A stretch of DNA of 64,000 bases from CAYOUV01 sp963790075 (GCA_963790075.1 CAWBNG010000007.1:1-64000), one strand, 5' to 3'; shown: positions 35,936-44,839, counted from the stretch's first letter. A program made the numbers and translations. The notes: generated by a model not told the origin, from the letters alone.

Positions 35936-36896
35936 AGTGCTTGAAGCCGCCGGGCTGGTCAGCGTGCAGGACCTGGGCCGTCCGGGTTGGGGGCACTGCG
36001 GCGTGCCGCGCTCCGGGCCGATGGACGCCTTCGCCCTGCGTGCTGCCAATGCGCTGGTCCGAGACCCGCCCGAAAGCGCCATGCTCGAGGTCGGCATGGG
36101 CGAGGTCCTCTTGCGGGCCACCCAGGATTGCGTGCTGGCCGTGACCGGGGCCGGCTACCGGGTTGCGCTTTCCATCTGGGACTTCCCGCTGTGGGGCACG
36201 CTCTTCGTACGCGGCGGGCAGAGGCTGCGCCTGATCAAAACCGAAGGCGGCAACTGGGCCTACCTGGCGCTGGCGGGCGGGATCCAGGTCGCGTCTGTGC
36301 TGGGCTCGCGCGCAACTTATTTACGCGGCAATTTCGGCGGCCTGGAAGGGCGCAGACTGCAGGCCGGCGACCTGCTGGAAATAGGCAGGACCTCGCACCC
36401 CATGGAGGAACTGCTGGCGCGCAGCCTGCCGCCCGAGCGACGTCCGGCTTACAGCCAGGAGGCAGTCATCGCCGTGATCCCCGGTCCGCAGATCGACCAC
36501 TTTACAAAACGCAGCTGGCGGGCTTTTCTGGATAGCAGCTATAGCGTCAGCCCCGAGTCCGACCGCATGGGCTACCGCCTGGCCGGGCCGCCCATCAGGC
36601 AGCGCGGCAGCGCCGACCTGCTCTCGGAAGGCATGCCCCCGGGCGCGGTCCAGGTGCCCGCGGATGGCCAGCCGATCGTGATGATGGCCGATAGCCCGAC
36701 CAGCGGTGGCTATCCCAAAATTGCCTGTGTGGCCAGCGCCGACCTGCCCGTATTGGCCCAATGCCAGCCGGGAAGCGGACAGGTCCGCTTTCGCGTGACG
36801 ACGGTTGATGCTGCCCAGGCCCGCTACCGCGAACTGGTCCACGGGTTGGAAGACAGCATCAGCCAACCGGAAAACAATGCCTACTATGCACGTTGA
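35925..36896 (+). CDS. pxpC: 5-oxoprolinase subunit PxpC (biotin-dependent carboxyltransferase-like)
   Basis: ATG 35925 gives 323 residues of the KipA/PxpC/AHS2 family. The start MTLEVLEAAGLVSVQDLGRP, then GVPRSGPMDAFALRAAN, NFGGLEGRRLQAGDLL, and the C-terminal MADSPTSGGYPKIACV are diagnostic. It pairs with PxpB in the phosphorylating half of 5-oxoprolinase. It is followed after 18 bases by pxpA. Confidence 0.95.
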   Translation: MTLEVLEAAGLVSVQDLGRPGWGHCGVPRSGPMDAFALRAANALVRDPPESAMLEVGMGEVLLRATQDCVLAVTGAGYRVALSIWDFPLWGTLFVRGGQRLRLIKTEGGNWAYLALAGGIQVASVLGSRATYLRGNFGGLEGRRLQAGDLLEIGRTSHPMEELLARSLPPERRPAYSQEAVIAVIPGPQIDHFTKRSWRAFLDSSYSVSPESDRMGYRLAGPPIRQRGSADLLSEGMPPGAVQVPADGQPIVMMADSPTSGGYPKIACVASADLPVLAQCQPGSGQVRFRVTTVDAAQARYRELVHGLEDSISQPENNAYYAR

Positions 36897-36914
36897 ACCA
36901 TCCAGGAGTTTGCC

Positions 36915-37655
36915 ATGAAAATCGATCTGAACTGCGACCTGGGCGAGTCTTTTGGGCGCTATGCGCTCGGGAACGATGCCGGCCTGATGCCCTTCATTAC
37001 CTCGGCCAACATCGCCTGCGGCTTCCATGCCGGCGATCCGGGGGTCATGGGGGCGACCGTGCGCCTGGCAAAACAGCACGGCGTGGCAGTCGGCGCACAT
37101 CCCGGCTGGCCGGATCTGCAGGGTTTTGGCCGCCGCGTAATGCAGCTATCGCCAGCAGAGGTCGAGGCGCTGGTTCTGTACCAGATCGGGGCACTGGCGG
37201 CCTTTGCCAAAGCCGAGGGGCTGGACCTGCACCATGTCAAGCCGCACGGCGCGCTCTACAACCAGGCCGCGGCAGAGATCGAACTTGCGCAGGCCATTGC
37301 GCGGGGCGTCAAGCGCTTCAGCCCGGATCTAATCCTGATCGGACTGGCGGGTTCGCGCCTGGTCGAGGCAGGGAGTGAATTGGGCCTGGGCGTGGCCAAC
37401 GAAGCCTTCCCGGACCGGGCCTACAACCCGGACGGGACGCTCAAACCCCGCGGCGAGCCGGGAGCGCTGCTGGATGCGCCGGAACAAGTGGCCGAGGCGG
37501 CCCTGCGCCTGGCGCGGGAGGGCGTGCGGTTCGCAGACCGGGTGGTGCCGGTCGAGACGCTTTGCCTGCACGGGGACAATCCCGACGCGCTCGAGAATGC
37601 CAGGCTGGTGCAGGAAATCCTGCAAGCCAATCGGATCGAACTCCGCGCACTTTAA
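36915..37655 (+). CDS. pxpA: 5-oxoprolinase subunit PxpA (LamB/YcsF family)
   Basis: This 246-residue protein has all the YcsF/LamB motifs: MKIDLNCDLGESFGR, SANIACGFHAGDPGVM with metal-binding His/Asp, GVAVGAHPGWPDLQGFGRR, HVKPHGALYN and LCLHGDNP. It supplies the hydrolytic half of the PxpABC enzyme that recycles the glutamate-derived waste product 5-oxoproline. The gene order pxpB-pxpC-pxpA is a common one. AGGAG lies 9 bases before the start. A bidirectional terminator follows 35 bases after the stop. Confidence 0.95.
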   Translation: MKIDLNCDLGESFGRYALGNDAGLMPFITSANIACGFHAGDPGVMGATVRLAKQHGVAVGAHPGWPDLQGFGRRVMQLSPAEVEALVLYQIGALAAFAKAEGLDLHHVKPHGALYNQAAAEIELAQAIARGVKRFSPDLILIGLAGSRLVEAGSELGLGVANEAFPDRAYNPDGTLKPRGEPGALLDAPEQVAEAALRLAREGVRFADRVVPVETLCLHGDNPDALENARLVQEILQANRIELRAL

Positions 37656-37690
37656 GCTTTTGGGAAATAAAGCCCTGAGCCAGAATCAAA

Positions 37691-37720
37691 AAACCGGGCG
37701 GCCTTTCGGCTGCCCGGTTT
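37691..37720. terminator. Bidirectional terminator between pxpA and the channel gene
   Basis: A 9-bp stem AAACCGGGC / GCCCGGTTT has A-runs on its left and T-rich sequence on its right. It sits between convergent genes and can serve both strands. Confidence 0.75.
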
Positions 37721-37723
37721 GCA

Positions 37724-39643
37724 TTAATCCTCGGCGACGACGATCAACTTATCCTCGGGTGAAAATGTAATCATGGCGGATTTTTTCGGGTTGGTGTGCA
37801 CACCGTACGACCTGGCCGCATCCCCGGCCTCACCCACCAAACGATAACCAAAGGCCGTCTGTCCGCGCCGGCTGGCAGCCTCGACCAGCGTATAGAAGTT
37901 GACCGGCCGGCCGGTCTCGATATATTCGCCAATTGGTTTGAGATAGATTTCCGAACCTTCCGCATCGAAGATATCATCGAAAACGGCATACAGGTCAGCA
38001 TCTTCGGAAAGCTGCGACATCATCAGGCTGACCAGGTGAGCGCTGACGATGAAATCGTCCACGTGAGCGACTTCGGCCAGTTGACGGTTCCGCAGGTCGA
38101 GCATTTCGCTGACGATGGAGAAGGGCGTCGCGTCCGTCTCGGCGATATCGCGCAGGTGCAGCAGCGTAACCAGCGTTTTGGCGTCCGCTTCCTGCACGTC
38201 CAGGCCGGCATAACTCAAGACAATCATGTGATCGTATTCGTCAGCTTTTAGGCCTTCGAGCAGGCGGCGGCTGGTGGTGTCGCCGGGCAGGAAGGTCACC
38301 TTTTGGTTGGGCCTGCGCTCGCAGCATTCCTTCAGTTCGCGCCTGACCTGCTGATCATCCACGTCGGCTACAACCATGACGCGTGAGCCCCTGGTCACGT
38401 AATGGTCCAACTCGCGGATGATGATCGCCGCGCATTCGTTCCAGCCCAGGATCATCGTCTTTTCCGGGGTCCGGCTGCGTTTCCGGCCGTTCGCGCGGAT
38501 GGCGCTCGCATCGATCGGGATCTCGGCCAGACCTGAGACATGAATCGTATCGTCGTCGGCCGAGAGTGCGAACAGTTTGTCTCCCGCCTCGAGCAGCGTA
38601 TCCATCGGCGGGTTCATGCGGATCGTCCCATCTACTGTTTCAAGCCCCATGACACACGAATCCTCGTAAGCCAGCAGGGCTTCAGCGTAAGTTTTGCCGA
38701 CCAGGATCGGCTCGAGCGAGAAATACAGCTCGTCGCCGCCAAAGTTGAGCAGCTCTGTGTAAACCACTGACAGGCCGGATTGACGCGAGGTCTGCGCAAC
38801 GACTCGCGCGATCAGGTCGCCGGCCAGCACTGCCTGGACCTTGTCATTCCCACCGATCATCTCAACCACTTCCCGGTTCTTCTGGTCGCGGATCTGCGTG
38901 ACGATATGGTAGGGCTCAGGGTGGCGTTTGGGGTTGTTGGTGATCGCCAGCACGGTCTTGATGACATACGCATCCGGATCCCCCTTCTCCGGCGGCAGGA
39001 CAATAATCGATTTGGCGGTATGCGGGCTGGCAATTTCCAGGTCGGTCAGGTCGATCGGGTTTCCCGAGCGGACGATGATCCTGGTCCGGCCCACCTTAGG
39101 CACGCGCTCGCGGATCTCATCTTCCATTTCAATTTTATCTTTGTTGGCCAGGACCACAATACGGGCCTTATCCTGGTTCTCGTTGGCGATCATCAATTCA
39201 GACAAGATGGTAAAGACCTGCGCTGACCAGCCCAGGATAACCGTATGGCCGTTTTCAAGCACTTTCGAACGGCCCTTCTGGAGCTGCTCCAGGCGCTGGT
39301 CCAACCCGCTGGATAACACACCGATCAAGGCACTGACGATGAAGATGCCGCCGACCGTGACTACCAGCATCACCAGACGGAAGCCCCAGCCCTGGTCGCC
39401 GCCCATCGTGCCGGGGTCGAGCGTACGCATCAGACTGTCCCAAAAAGCCTCGATGAAGGGCATGGGAGCAGCGCTGCCTTCCGGCGCAAGCAGCATTCCT
39501 CCCAGACGGATGATAAAAGCCGCCAGCAGGACCATGACCAGGGAAAGCGCCGCAAGCCCCGCGATCAATGCGGGTGTGCCGCGCGACATCAGGTTGTCAA
39601 AGGAATATTGCAAATGCTGGCGAAGGGTCGGTCTGATTTTCAT
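37724..39643 (-). CDS. CASTOR/POLLUX-related putative ion channel
   Basis: ATG 39643 behind AGGAG gives 639 residues. Two membrane helices (about residues 22-47 and 75-105) surround a pore-like loop (FWDSLMRTLDPGTMGGDQGW). A cytoplasmic part of about 520 residues follows with two Rossmann/RCK-like domains, starting GHTVILGWSAQVFTILSEL and KTMILGWNECAAIIIRELD. This two-helix plus tandem nucleotide-binding-fold layout is that of CASTOR/POLLUX (DMI1-like) channels, which form tetrameric cation channels gated by Ca or nucleotides in plants. The bacterial role is not established; potassium or calcium conductance is plausible. Single gene. Confidence 0.85.
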   Translation of the reverse strand: MKIRPTLRQHLQYSFDNLMSRGTPALIAGLAALSLVMVLLAAFIIRLGGMLLAPEGSAAPMPFIEAFWDSLMRTLDPGTMGGDQGWGFRLVMLVVTVGGIFIVSALIGVLSSGLDQRLEQLQKGRSKVLENGHTVILGWSAQVFTILSELMIANENQDKARIVVLANKDKIEMEDEIRERVPKVGRTRIIVRSGNPIDLTDLEIASPHTAKSIIVLPPEKGDPDAYVIKTVLAITNNPKRHPEPYHIVTQIRDQKNREVVEMIGGNDKVQAVLAGDLIARVVAQTSRQSGLSVVYTELLNFGGDELYFSLEPILVGKTYAEALLAYEDSCVMGLETVDGTIRMNPPMDTLLEAGDKLFALSADDDTIHVSGLAEIPIDASAIRANGRKRSRTPEKTMILGWNECAAIIIRELDHYVTRGSRVMVVADVDDQQVRRELKECCERRPNQKVTFLPGDTTSRRLLEGLKADEYDHMIVLSYAGLDVQEADAKTLVTLLHLRDIAETDATPFSIVSEMLDLRNRQLAEVAHVDDFIVSAHLVSLMMSQLSEDADLYAVFDDIFDAEGSEIYLKPIGEYIETGRPVNFYTLVEAASRRGQTAFGYRLVGEAGDAARSYGVHTNPKKSAMITFSPEDKLIVVAED

Positions 39644-39707
39644 GCAAGCACTCCTGTAAACGATACTAATCAATTATAGAGAGAATTCGCCCAATTGCAA
39701 CCTAAAT

Positions 39708-39736
39708 TTGACCAACCCACTGATATTGCCTATACT
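39708..39736 (+). promoter_or_regulatory. Sigma-70-type promoter of the MBL hydrolase gene
   Basis: TTGACC and TATACT are separated by exactly 17 bases. The -10 box ends 42 bases before the ATG at 39779, leaving a leader of about 35 bases that contains AAAGGAG. Confidence 0.7.
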
Positions 39737-39778
39737 TAATGAGCTCGTCTAAATTCACCAAAATAAAGGAGCACTGTG

Positions 39779-40465
39779 ATGACAAACAGATTGACCTGGT
39801 ACGGACATGCGACCCTCGGTTTGGAAACTGACGGCCACAAACTCCTGATCGATCCTTTCTTCAGCGGCAACCCGGCGGCACCCATCTCGGCCGACAAGGT
39901 CGAGGCAGACTATATCCTGGTCAGCCACGGACACGGCGATCACGTCGGCGACGGCGTCGAAATCGCCAAGCGCACCGGGGCCACCGTGATCAGCAACTTC
40001 GAGATCGCCGCCTGGTTCGAGACCAAGGGCGTCGAGAAGGTCCACGGGCAGCACCTGGGCGGCGGATTCAAATATCCCTTCGGTTATCTCAAACTGACGC
40101 TGGCCCTGCACGGCTCGCAGCTCCCCGACGGGTCGAACGGCGGTAATCCGGCTGGTTTTCTGCTGACTACCAATGACGGCAAGAAAGTCTACCTGGCGCA
40201 GGACACGGGCCTGTTCGGGGACATGAAATTGATCGGGGAAGAGGGCATCGACCTGGCTGTGATCCCGATCGGCGACAACTTTACCATGGGGCCGGACGAC
40301 GCGCTGCGCGCCGTCAAGCTGATCCAGCCCAAGTTTGTCATCCCAATCCACTACAACACCTTCGAGCTGATCGCGCAGGATGGCCAGGCCTGGGCTGCGC
40401 GGGTTGAAAAGGAAACCAGTGCCAAGGTAAGCCTGCTCAAGCCGGGGGGCAGCTTCAGCTTCTAG
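39779..40465 (+). CDS. Metal-dependent hydrolase, MBL fold, UPF0173 type
   Basis: ATG 39779 is preferred to GTG 39776 because AAGGAG then lies at 7 bases. The 228-residue protein starts MTNRLTWYGHATLGLETDG, typical of the UPF0173/YtkL group. The metal motif is SHGHGDHVGD near residue 48, with later ligands in LAQDTGLFGDM and VIPIHYNTF. It should bind two metal ions and hydrolyse an ester or lactone-type bond; the substrate is unknown. The promoter at 39708 suggests it is transcribed alone. Confidence 0.92.
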   Translation: MTNRLTWYGHATLGLETDGHKLLIDPFFSGNPAAPISADKVEADYILVSHGHGDHVGDGVEIAKRTGATVISNFEIAAWFETKGVEKVHGQHLGGGFKYPFGYLKLTLALHGSQLPDGSNGGNPAGFLLTTNDGKKVYLAQDTGLFGDMKLIGEEGIDLAVIPIGDNFTMGPDDALRAVKLIQPKFVIPIHYNTFELIAQDGQAWAARVEKETSAKVSLLKPGGSFSF

Positions 40466-40506
40466 GCGGCGGTTAAGCATTTTGTAAGATTCATCGGGTA
40501 ATATTG

Positions 40507-40550
40507 CGGTGGCACAGCCTATGATATTCTGTGCCACCGTTTGATATAAT
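40507..40550 (+). promoter_or_regulatory. Inverted repeat (11-bp arms) next to a -10 box, upstream of the molybdopterin gene
   Basis: CGGTGGCACAG and its exact complement are separated by 11 bases (40507-40539). TATAAT follows at 40545-40550, 21 bases before the ATG at 40572. No -35 box matches; the -35 position lies inside the repeat. It is either an operator where a dimeric factor controls transcription, or a hairpin ending the upstream gene; the lack of a T-run favours the former. Confidence 0.5.
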
Positions 40551-40571
40551 TTTGACCTGAGAGGTAAGCCC

Positions 40572-41213
40572 ATGTTTTCATTTGAAGGCTCCAACCGACG
40601 AAAAGAAGAAGAACGCGTCCGCCAGGACGGCCGGCTGCCCCCTGGCCAGGCATTGACCTTGAAATTTCCCGTGCTGCACTACGGTCCGGTCCCGTCTTTT
40701 AACCCGGCCAACTGGGATTTCCGGATCTGGGGCGAGGTCGAAGAGGAGCAGAGCTGGTCTTGGGATGAGTTCAATCACCTGCCACGCACAAAAATCCTGA
40801 TGGATATTCATTGTGTGACACGCTGGTCCAAATTCGACACAGAGTGGGAAGGCGTCTCGGTCAAGGCGCTGCTGGAAGCAGGCTTGATCAAGCCCAAACC
40901 GACAGCCACGCACGTCATGCAACATGCCGAGTACGGCTTCACGGTCAACCTTCCGCTGGAAGTGGTGCTGCAGGAAAACTTCCTGCTGGCGACACACTTG
41001 AACGGCGAAGCGATCACCCCCGAACACGGCTACCCGCTGCGCGGTGTGGTAGGCTACATCCCGGACAAGCCGGATTTGGACACGCCGTATTTCTGGAAGG
41101 GAGCCAAATGGCTGCGCTCGCTGGAATTCATGCCGCGCGACCGACATGGATTTTGGGAGCAGGCTGGCTACCATAATGAAGCTGACGTTTGGAAGGAAGA
41201 ACGTTTCAATTAA
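40572..41213 (+). CDS. Molybdopterin-dependent oxidoreductase, sulfite oxidase-like (MsrP/YedY type)
   Basis: This 213-residue protein carries the oxidoreductase molybdopterin-binding domain (PF00174-like). It shows WSWDEFNHLPRTKILMDIHC, with the Cys that would ligate molybdenum in IHCVTRWS, then HAEYGFTVNLPLE, HGYPLRGVVGYIPDKP and KWLRSLEFM. No signal peptide or twin-Arg motif is present at this start, so it is cytoplasmic, unlike MsrP. The substrate is unknown. No b-type cytochrome partner is adjacent. The GAGAGG ribosome binding site lies 9 bases upstream. Confidence 0.88.
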   Translation: MFSFEGSNRRKEEERVRQDGRLPPGQALTLKFPVLHYGPVPSFNPANWDFRIWGEVEEEQSWSWDEFNHLPRTKILMDIHCVTRWSKFDTEWEGVSVKALLEAGLIKPKPTATHVMQHAEYGFTVNLPLEVVLQENFLLATHLNGEAITPEHGYPLRGVVGYIPDKPDLDTPYFWKGAKWLRSLEFMPRDRHGFWEQAGYHNEADVWKEERFN

Positions 41214-41219
41214 AAGGCA

Positions 41220-41247
41220 AACGGGCGGGAAATCCCGCCCGTTTTTT
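41220..41247. terminator. Strong hairpin terminator
   Basis: AACGGGCGGGA and its complement fold with a 2-base centre, followed by TTTTTT on the plus strand. It ends the molybdopterin gene and probably also the convergent baeRF gene. Confidence 0.8.
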
Positions 41248-41284
41248 ATTTCACCGGGGCAAGGCATGTCCCGCCCGGTAAGCT

Positions 41285-42382
41285 TTAATAACGCAACAAC
41301 CCACCGATCCCGATCTCTTCAAGCTCCTGGTTGTTGCGCACAATTTCCACATCACCGCCAGCCTGCATCACGCGATGAACAGCCATCTCAACCGCATCGT
41401 TGATCTGGTTAAACTGCTTTCCGCAGAAGGGACAAGCGTCCATGTCCTGCGTGGTGATGTACCCGCACCCGTCACAGGTGTACCCTTTGGCGCGGTAGCC
41501 CTCCTTGACGATCAGGGTCTGGACGCGTCCCTCATGAACGGCGCCCAGCGTATCGTCAAGCCGGACAACGCCCTCCCCACCTTTTGCTGCTGCCGTGACC
41601 ATCTGCTCGACCAGGCGCTTCTCGCGCTGCTGTTCGGCCTGATGGCCAATTTTCATCGCCCGTTCAAGCACTTCGGTGTGCTTTTCGGTCATGCTCATCG
41701 GGAAGGTCCCAACGATCAGGCTCTGCCAGGCTTTGGGCAATGCGCTGCGGAAGTGCGCGATATTGTCATCCGTACCGCCGATCAGAACCCGGCGCACGTG
41801 GTTGGATTCAAAGAATTTAACAGCAAACTCAACCGCATCCTTCATGTTGCTGTCAATCATCTGCTCGGTATGGCGCGTTCGCCCTGCAATACCGCCCAGA
41901 CGTCCCCGCAAACTGGAAGAACTGTCACGCTTGGACTGGCGAATCTCATCTCCCAGGATACCTTCTTGCTCTTTCAATTTACCCAAATGGAACAGGAAGA
42001 AACGTGCCCCCTGTTTATCTACCAGTACAACCCCGTAACCGCCATAAGCATCCAGTAAATCAGCCAACGGCTTGACATACGGGTGATCACCAACAAACAC
42101 ACGACTGCGTATCGGAACGGCAAGCGGAAAGGCTTGGAAATAATCTTGCGCTGCACAAGAGAACATGGCTACGCTGCGCCCGGTCCATTCGCGTTCGTGT
42201 TCAAAGTATTTCAAGATTGCGGCCTCGTCTTCGGGTAGATCAACCTCCTTTAGCAGTGTGCGAAGCTGTAGTTTGAATTCGTCCGGCTTGTTCTCGACGA
42301 TGTCGGTATTCAAATACACACTCAACACCGGATCGGGGCTTGCGTAGTTAAGCAGTTCCCGCAAAGCACTGTCCGTCAACAT
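41285..42382 (-). CDS. baeRF-family protein (bacterial eRF1/Vms1-like) with C-terminal zinc ribbon
   Basis: The 365-residue product has an N-terminal region (LLNYASPDPVLSVYLNTDI) like eRF1-related baeRF proteins and a middle RNase-H-like domain (GVVLVDKQGARFFLFHLGKL). A loop follows with GRTRHTEQM in place of the GGQ of release factors, then an L7Ae-like domain (HVRRVLIGGTDDNIAHFRSA; LGAVHEGRVQTLIV). The C-terminal zinc ribbon is C-x2-C...C-x2-C (YTCDGCGYI; DACPFCGKQF). Relatives act on stalled ribosomes or tRNA. It lies 128 bases downstream of the HtrA gene on the same strand, so a stress operon is likely. Confidence 0.75.
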   Translation of the reverse strand: MLTDSALRELLNYASPDPVLSVYLNTDIVENKPDEFKLQLRTLLKEVDLPEDEAAILKYFEHEREWTGRSVAMFSCAAQDYFQAFPLAVPIRSRVFVGDHPYVKPLADLLDAYGGYGVVLVDKQGARFFLFHLGKLKEQEGILGDEIRQSKRDSSSSLRGRLGGIAGRTRHTEQMIDSNMKDAVEFAVKFFESNHVRRVLIGGTDDNIAHFRSALPKAWQSLIVGTFPMSMTEKHTEVLERAMKIGHQAEQQREKRLVEQMVTAAAKGGEGVVRLDDTLGAVHEGRVQTLIVKEGYRAKGYTCDGCGYITTQDMDACPFCGKQFNQINDAVEMAVHRVMQAGGDVEIVRNNQELEEIGIGGLLRY

Positions 42383-42510
42383 AGTTATCTCCTTTTCTGG
42401 TAAAACCCGGCAAAGCGATGCCAGGCACCGTAACTTGGCCGACCAAGACTGCCAGAGCCTTAACTATTTTGGCAGATCACCTCCTGTCTTATCATTATGA
42501 CAGAAAATTT

Positions 42511-43659
42511 TTATGGGCGCTTACCCAATGTGAGCGGGATGTCAACTTTCTGGTCGCCGCGCAAGACAGTCAACGTTACCGAATCACCCGGCACTTTGTT
42601 ATTGATCAGATATTTCAACAACTCATCGAAATGAAGGATCGTCTGGCCGTCGATGGCCACGATTAAATCGCCTCCGGCCGGAAGCCCATTGATACCACTA
42701 GGCTGGTCTCCGGCCTTAACCCCGGCTTTATCAGCGGGACTACCATTGGCCACATTCAAAACGTAAGCGCCGGTGTTACTTTTTAGTTTCAGCGCCTGGA
42801 TCTCAGCCAGACCGAGATCGTCCACCGAAGTGATGCCCAGGTAGGGATAATCGTATTTTCCATCCTTGATCAAAACCGGAACCACGCGTTTGACAATGTT
42901 GATCGAGATTGCAAACCCGATCCCGGAGTTGAGTGGTTCCCCGGTATCGGTGTAATTTGTGGTCCGAATGGCGCGGTTAATGCCAATCACATTCCCCTGG
43001 AGATCGAACAACGGACCGCCGGAGTTGCCCGGGTTGATGGCTGCATCCGTCTGGATGACATCGCCTGCTGTGAAGAATCCGCCGGTGTTTGCGCTACGCT
43101 GGGAATCAAGCGTGCGGCCCAGGGCTGAAATGATACCGCTGGTCATCGTCCCGCTCAGGCCGAAGGGATTGCCGATGGCCACCACAGTTTGCCCAACTTG
43201 GAGCTGATTTGAGTCCCCCAGGGTCAGCGGGAAAAGCTGATCGGCAGGCACATCCACTTTTACCACAGCGATGTCAGAGTCCAGGTCAGTGCCGACCACC
43301 GTTCCAAAAGTCTTAAATCCGGAAGTGAAGTCCACCTCCACCTGGGTTGCGCCTTCCACAACGTGGAAATTGGTAATGATATGACCAGCATTGTCGAAGA
43401 CAAATCCGGAACCGAGGGCGCTGCCCTGATCGGTCACCACGCGGATGGCGACCACGCCAGGTGTGACCTGCTGGTACATCGCGACCAGCAAATCCTGCTG
43501 TTGCGATAGATTACTGGCGGGGGGCAGAGTAATTGGGGATTGAACTGCTGTAGCTACAGCTACAGGGGATGGAGGCGCGGCTACAGGAGTTACGCCAGCC
43601 ATCTGGCAAGCCATTGCCGAAAGAACAAGCACCGATAAAACAATCCAAAGACGCTTCAT
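42511..43659 (-). CDS. HtrA/DegP-like serine protease, lipoprotein
   Basis: The 382-residue protein has a lipoprotein signal peptide ending VLSAMAC (Cys18), then a Pro/Ala/Val linker. The trypsin-like domain has His99 (ITNFHVVEG), Asp129 (LDSDIAVVKV) and Ser213 (AAINPGNSGGPLF). A single PDZ domain lies near 280-375. It degrades or holds misfolded proteins at the cell surface. It lies 44 bases after the DnaJ gene and before the baeRF gene, so the set handles protein damage. Confidence 0.93.
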   Translation of the reverse strand: MKRLWIVLSVLVLSAMACQMAGVTPVAAPPSPVAVATAVQSPITLPPASNLSQQQDLLVAMYQQVTPGVVAIRVVTDQGSALGSGFVFDNAGHIITNFHVVEGATQVEVDFTSGFKTFGTVVGTDLDSDIAVVKVDVPADQLFPLTLGDSNQLQVGQTVVAIGNPFGLSGTMTSGIISALGRTLDSQRSANTGGFFTAGDVIQTDAAINPGNSGGPLFDLQGNVIGINRAIRTTNYTDTGEPLNSGIGFAISINIVKRVVPVLIKDGKYDYPYLGITSVDDLGLAEIQALKLKSNTGAYVLNVANGSPADKAGVKAGDQPSGINGLPAGGDLIVAIDGQTILHFDELLKYLINNKVPGDSVTLTVLRGDQKVDIPLTLGKRP

Positions 43660-43703
43660 GTTTCCTTCTCCTTAAATAGGTCATACCAGCAAAACACGCT
43701 TCG

Positions 43704-44606
43704 CTATTTTTCCTGCGCGACTTGCTCAATCAATTTTTTCTGTTCACTGGTCAATTGTTTAGGGATCTTGACTTTAACGCGCACGAACAAATCACCATTA
43801 TTCTGCGGACTTTTGAGATGTGGCATACCGCGTCCCGCCAGGCGGAAAACTTGCTCGGGCTGTGTCCCGGCAGGAATGGTTAACACGACCTTGCCATTCA
43901 TGGTTTCGACTTGGGTTTCGCCACCCAGCATGGCGGTAAAGGCGTCGATCGTGGCGGTTGTGTGCAGATTATTCCCTTTCCGCTCAAAGTGCGGATCGTT
44001 AGCAACTTCGATCAACAGATACAGGTCAGACCCGCTTGGGCCTCCGCTGGACACACGCACCTTGGATCCGGTGCGAACCCCGGCCGGGATCTTGACTTCC
44101 ATGCGGCGGCTGTCGGTCTTGAGCTGGCGCGAAGTGCCACGGAAGGCCTCATCCAGCGAGATCGTAACCGGCTGCTGGTAAGCTGGAGCGACGCGCTGGC
44201 GAGGGGCACCCCCTACCCCGCCCGCGCCGCCGAAAATCGAGCGGAAGAATTCCGAGAAACCGCCGCCGCCAAACAGATCTCCAATATCGCCATATTCGAC
44301 ATGGACGCCACCCGGTGCTGCCCCACTACCGGCAAACCAATCGTTCCAATTGAAGTCACCGGGAGCGCCGCGCTGCTGCCAGTTGGAATAGGAGTCACCC
44401 AAGTGGTCGTAACGAGCGCGCTTGTCCTTGTCACTTAAAACCTGGTATGCCTCGTTGATATCCTTGAAGCGCTCTTCCGCTTTCGCATCCCCCGGGTTGC
44501 GATCGGGATGGTGTTTCATCGCCAGCTTGCGATAGGTGCGCCTGATATCTTCCTGACTGGCATTGCGCTCAACGCCGAGTATCTTGTAATAATCTTTGTA
44601 TTCCAT
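43704..44606 (-). CDS. DnaJ-type co-chaperone without zinc fingers (CbpA-like)
   Basis: This 300-residue protein has a J domain (1-70) with HPD at 33-35 (MKHHPDRNPG). A Gly/Phe-rich region (about 90-135; GGGGFSEFFRSIFGG) follows, then two C-terminal substrate-binding domains (VTISLDEAFRGTSR; DLFVRVKVKIP). The CxxCxGxG zinc fingers of true DnaJ are missing, so it is the CbpA type. It stimulates DnaK ATPase and delivers client proteins. It is first in a minus-strand operon with the protease and the baeRF protein; a dispersed repeat lies just upstream of its start. Confidence 0.92.
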   Translation of the reverse strand: MEYKDYYKILGVERNASQEDIRRTYRKLAMKHHPDRNPGDAKAEERFKDINEAYQVLSDKDKRARYDHLGDSYSNWQQRGAPGDFNWNDWFAGSGAAPGGVHVEYGDIGDLFGGGGFSEFFRSIFGGAGGVGGAPRQRVAPAYQQPVTISLDEAFRGTSRQLKTDSRRMEVKIPAGVRTGSKVRVSSGGPSGSDLYLLIEVANDPHFERKGNNLHTTATIDAFTAMLGGETQVETMNGKVVLTIPAGTQPEQVFRLAGRGMPHLKSPQNNGDLFVRVKVKIPKQLTSEQKKLIEQVAQEK

Positions 44607-44633
44607 ATTTATATTCTACTGCTTCTCACATTC

Positions 44634-44710
44634 ATTCCTGAATTACTTTTATTCAAATCCTTACTTATACTGGATCCTGGTTTAATTATTAATGCAACAC
44701 TCTGTAATTC
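44634..44710 (-). repeat. Dispersed intergenic repeat, copy 2
   Basis: This 77-base unit matches 19726-19804 at both ends, with 17 of 17 bases in GAATTACAGAGTGTTGC and 12 of 12 in TAATTCAGGAAT. The central part is AT-rich and diverged. Its ends GAATTAC and GTAATTC are perfect inverted repeats. It lies 27 bases upstream of the DnaJ-type gene start. Confidence 0.55.
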
Positions 44711-44839
44711 TTGCATAGCAAGGTGGGAGAGTCAAGCACGCAGCGGCGGGTCTAATATAACTCTAACCTAACGATGTGAACAAATTTCCTGTATACTAAT
44801 CCAATATTTCTTGCAAAACATCGCAGATCGAGGCGATCC

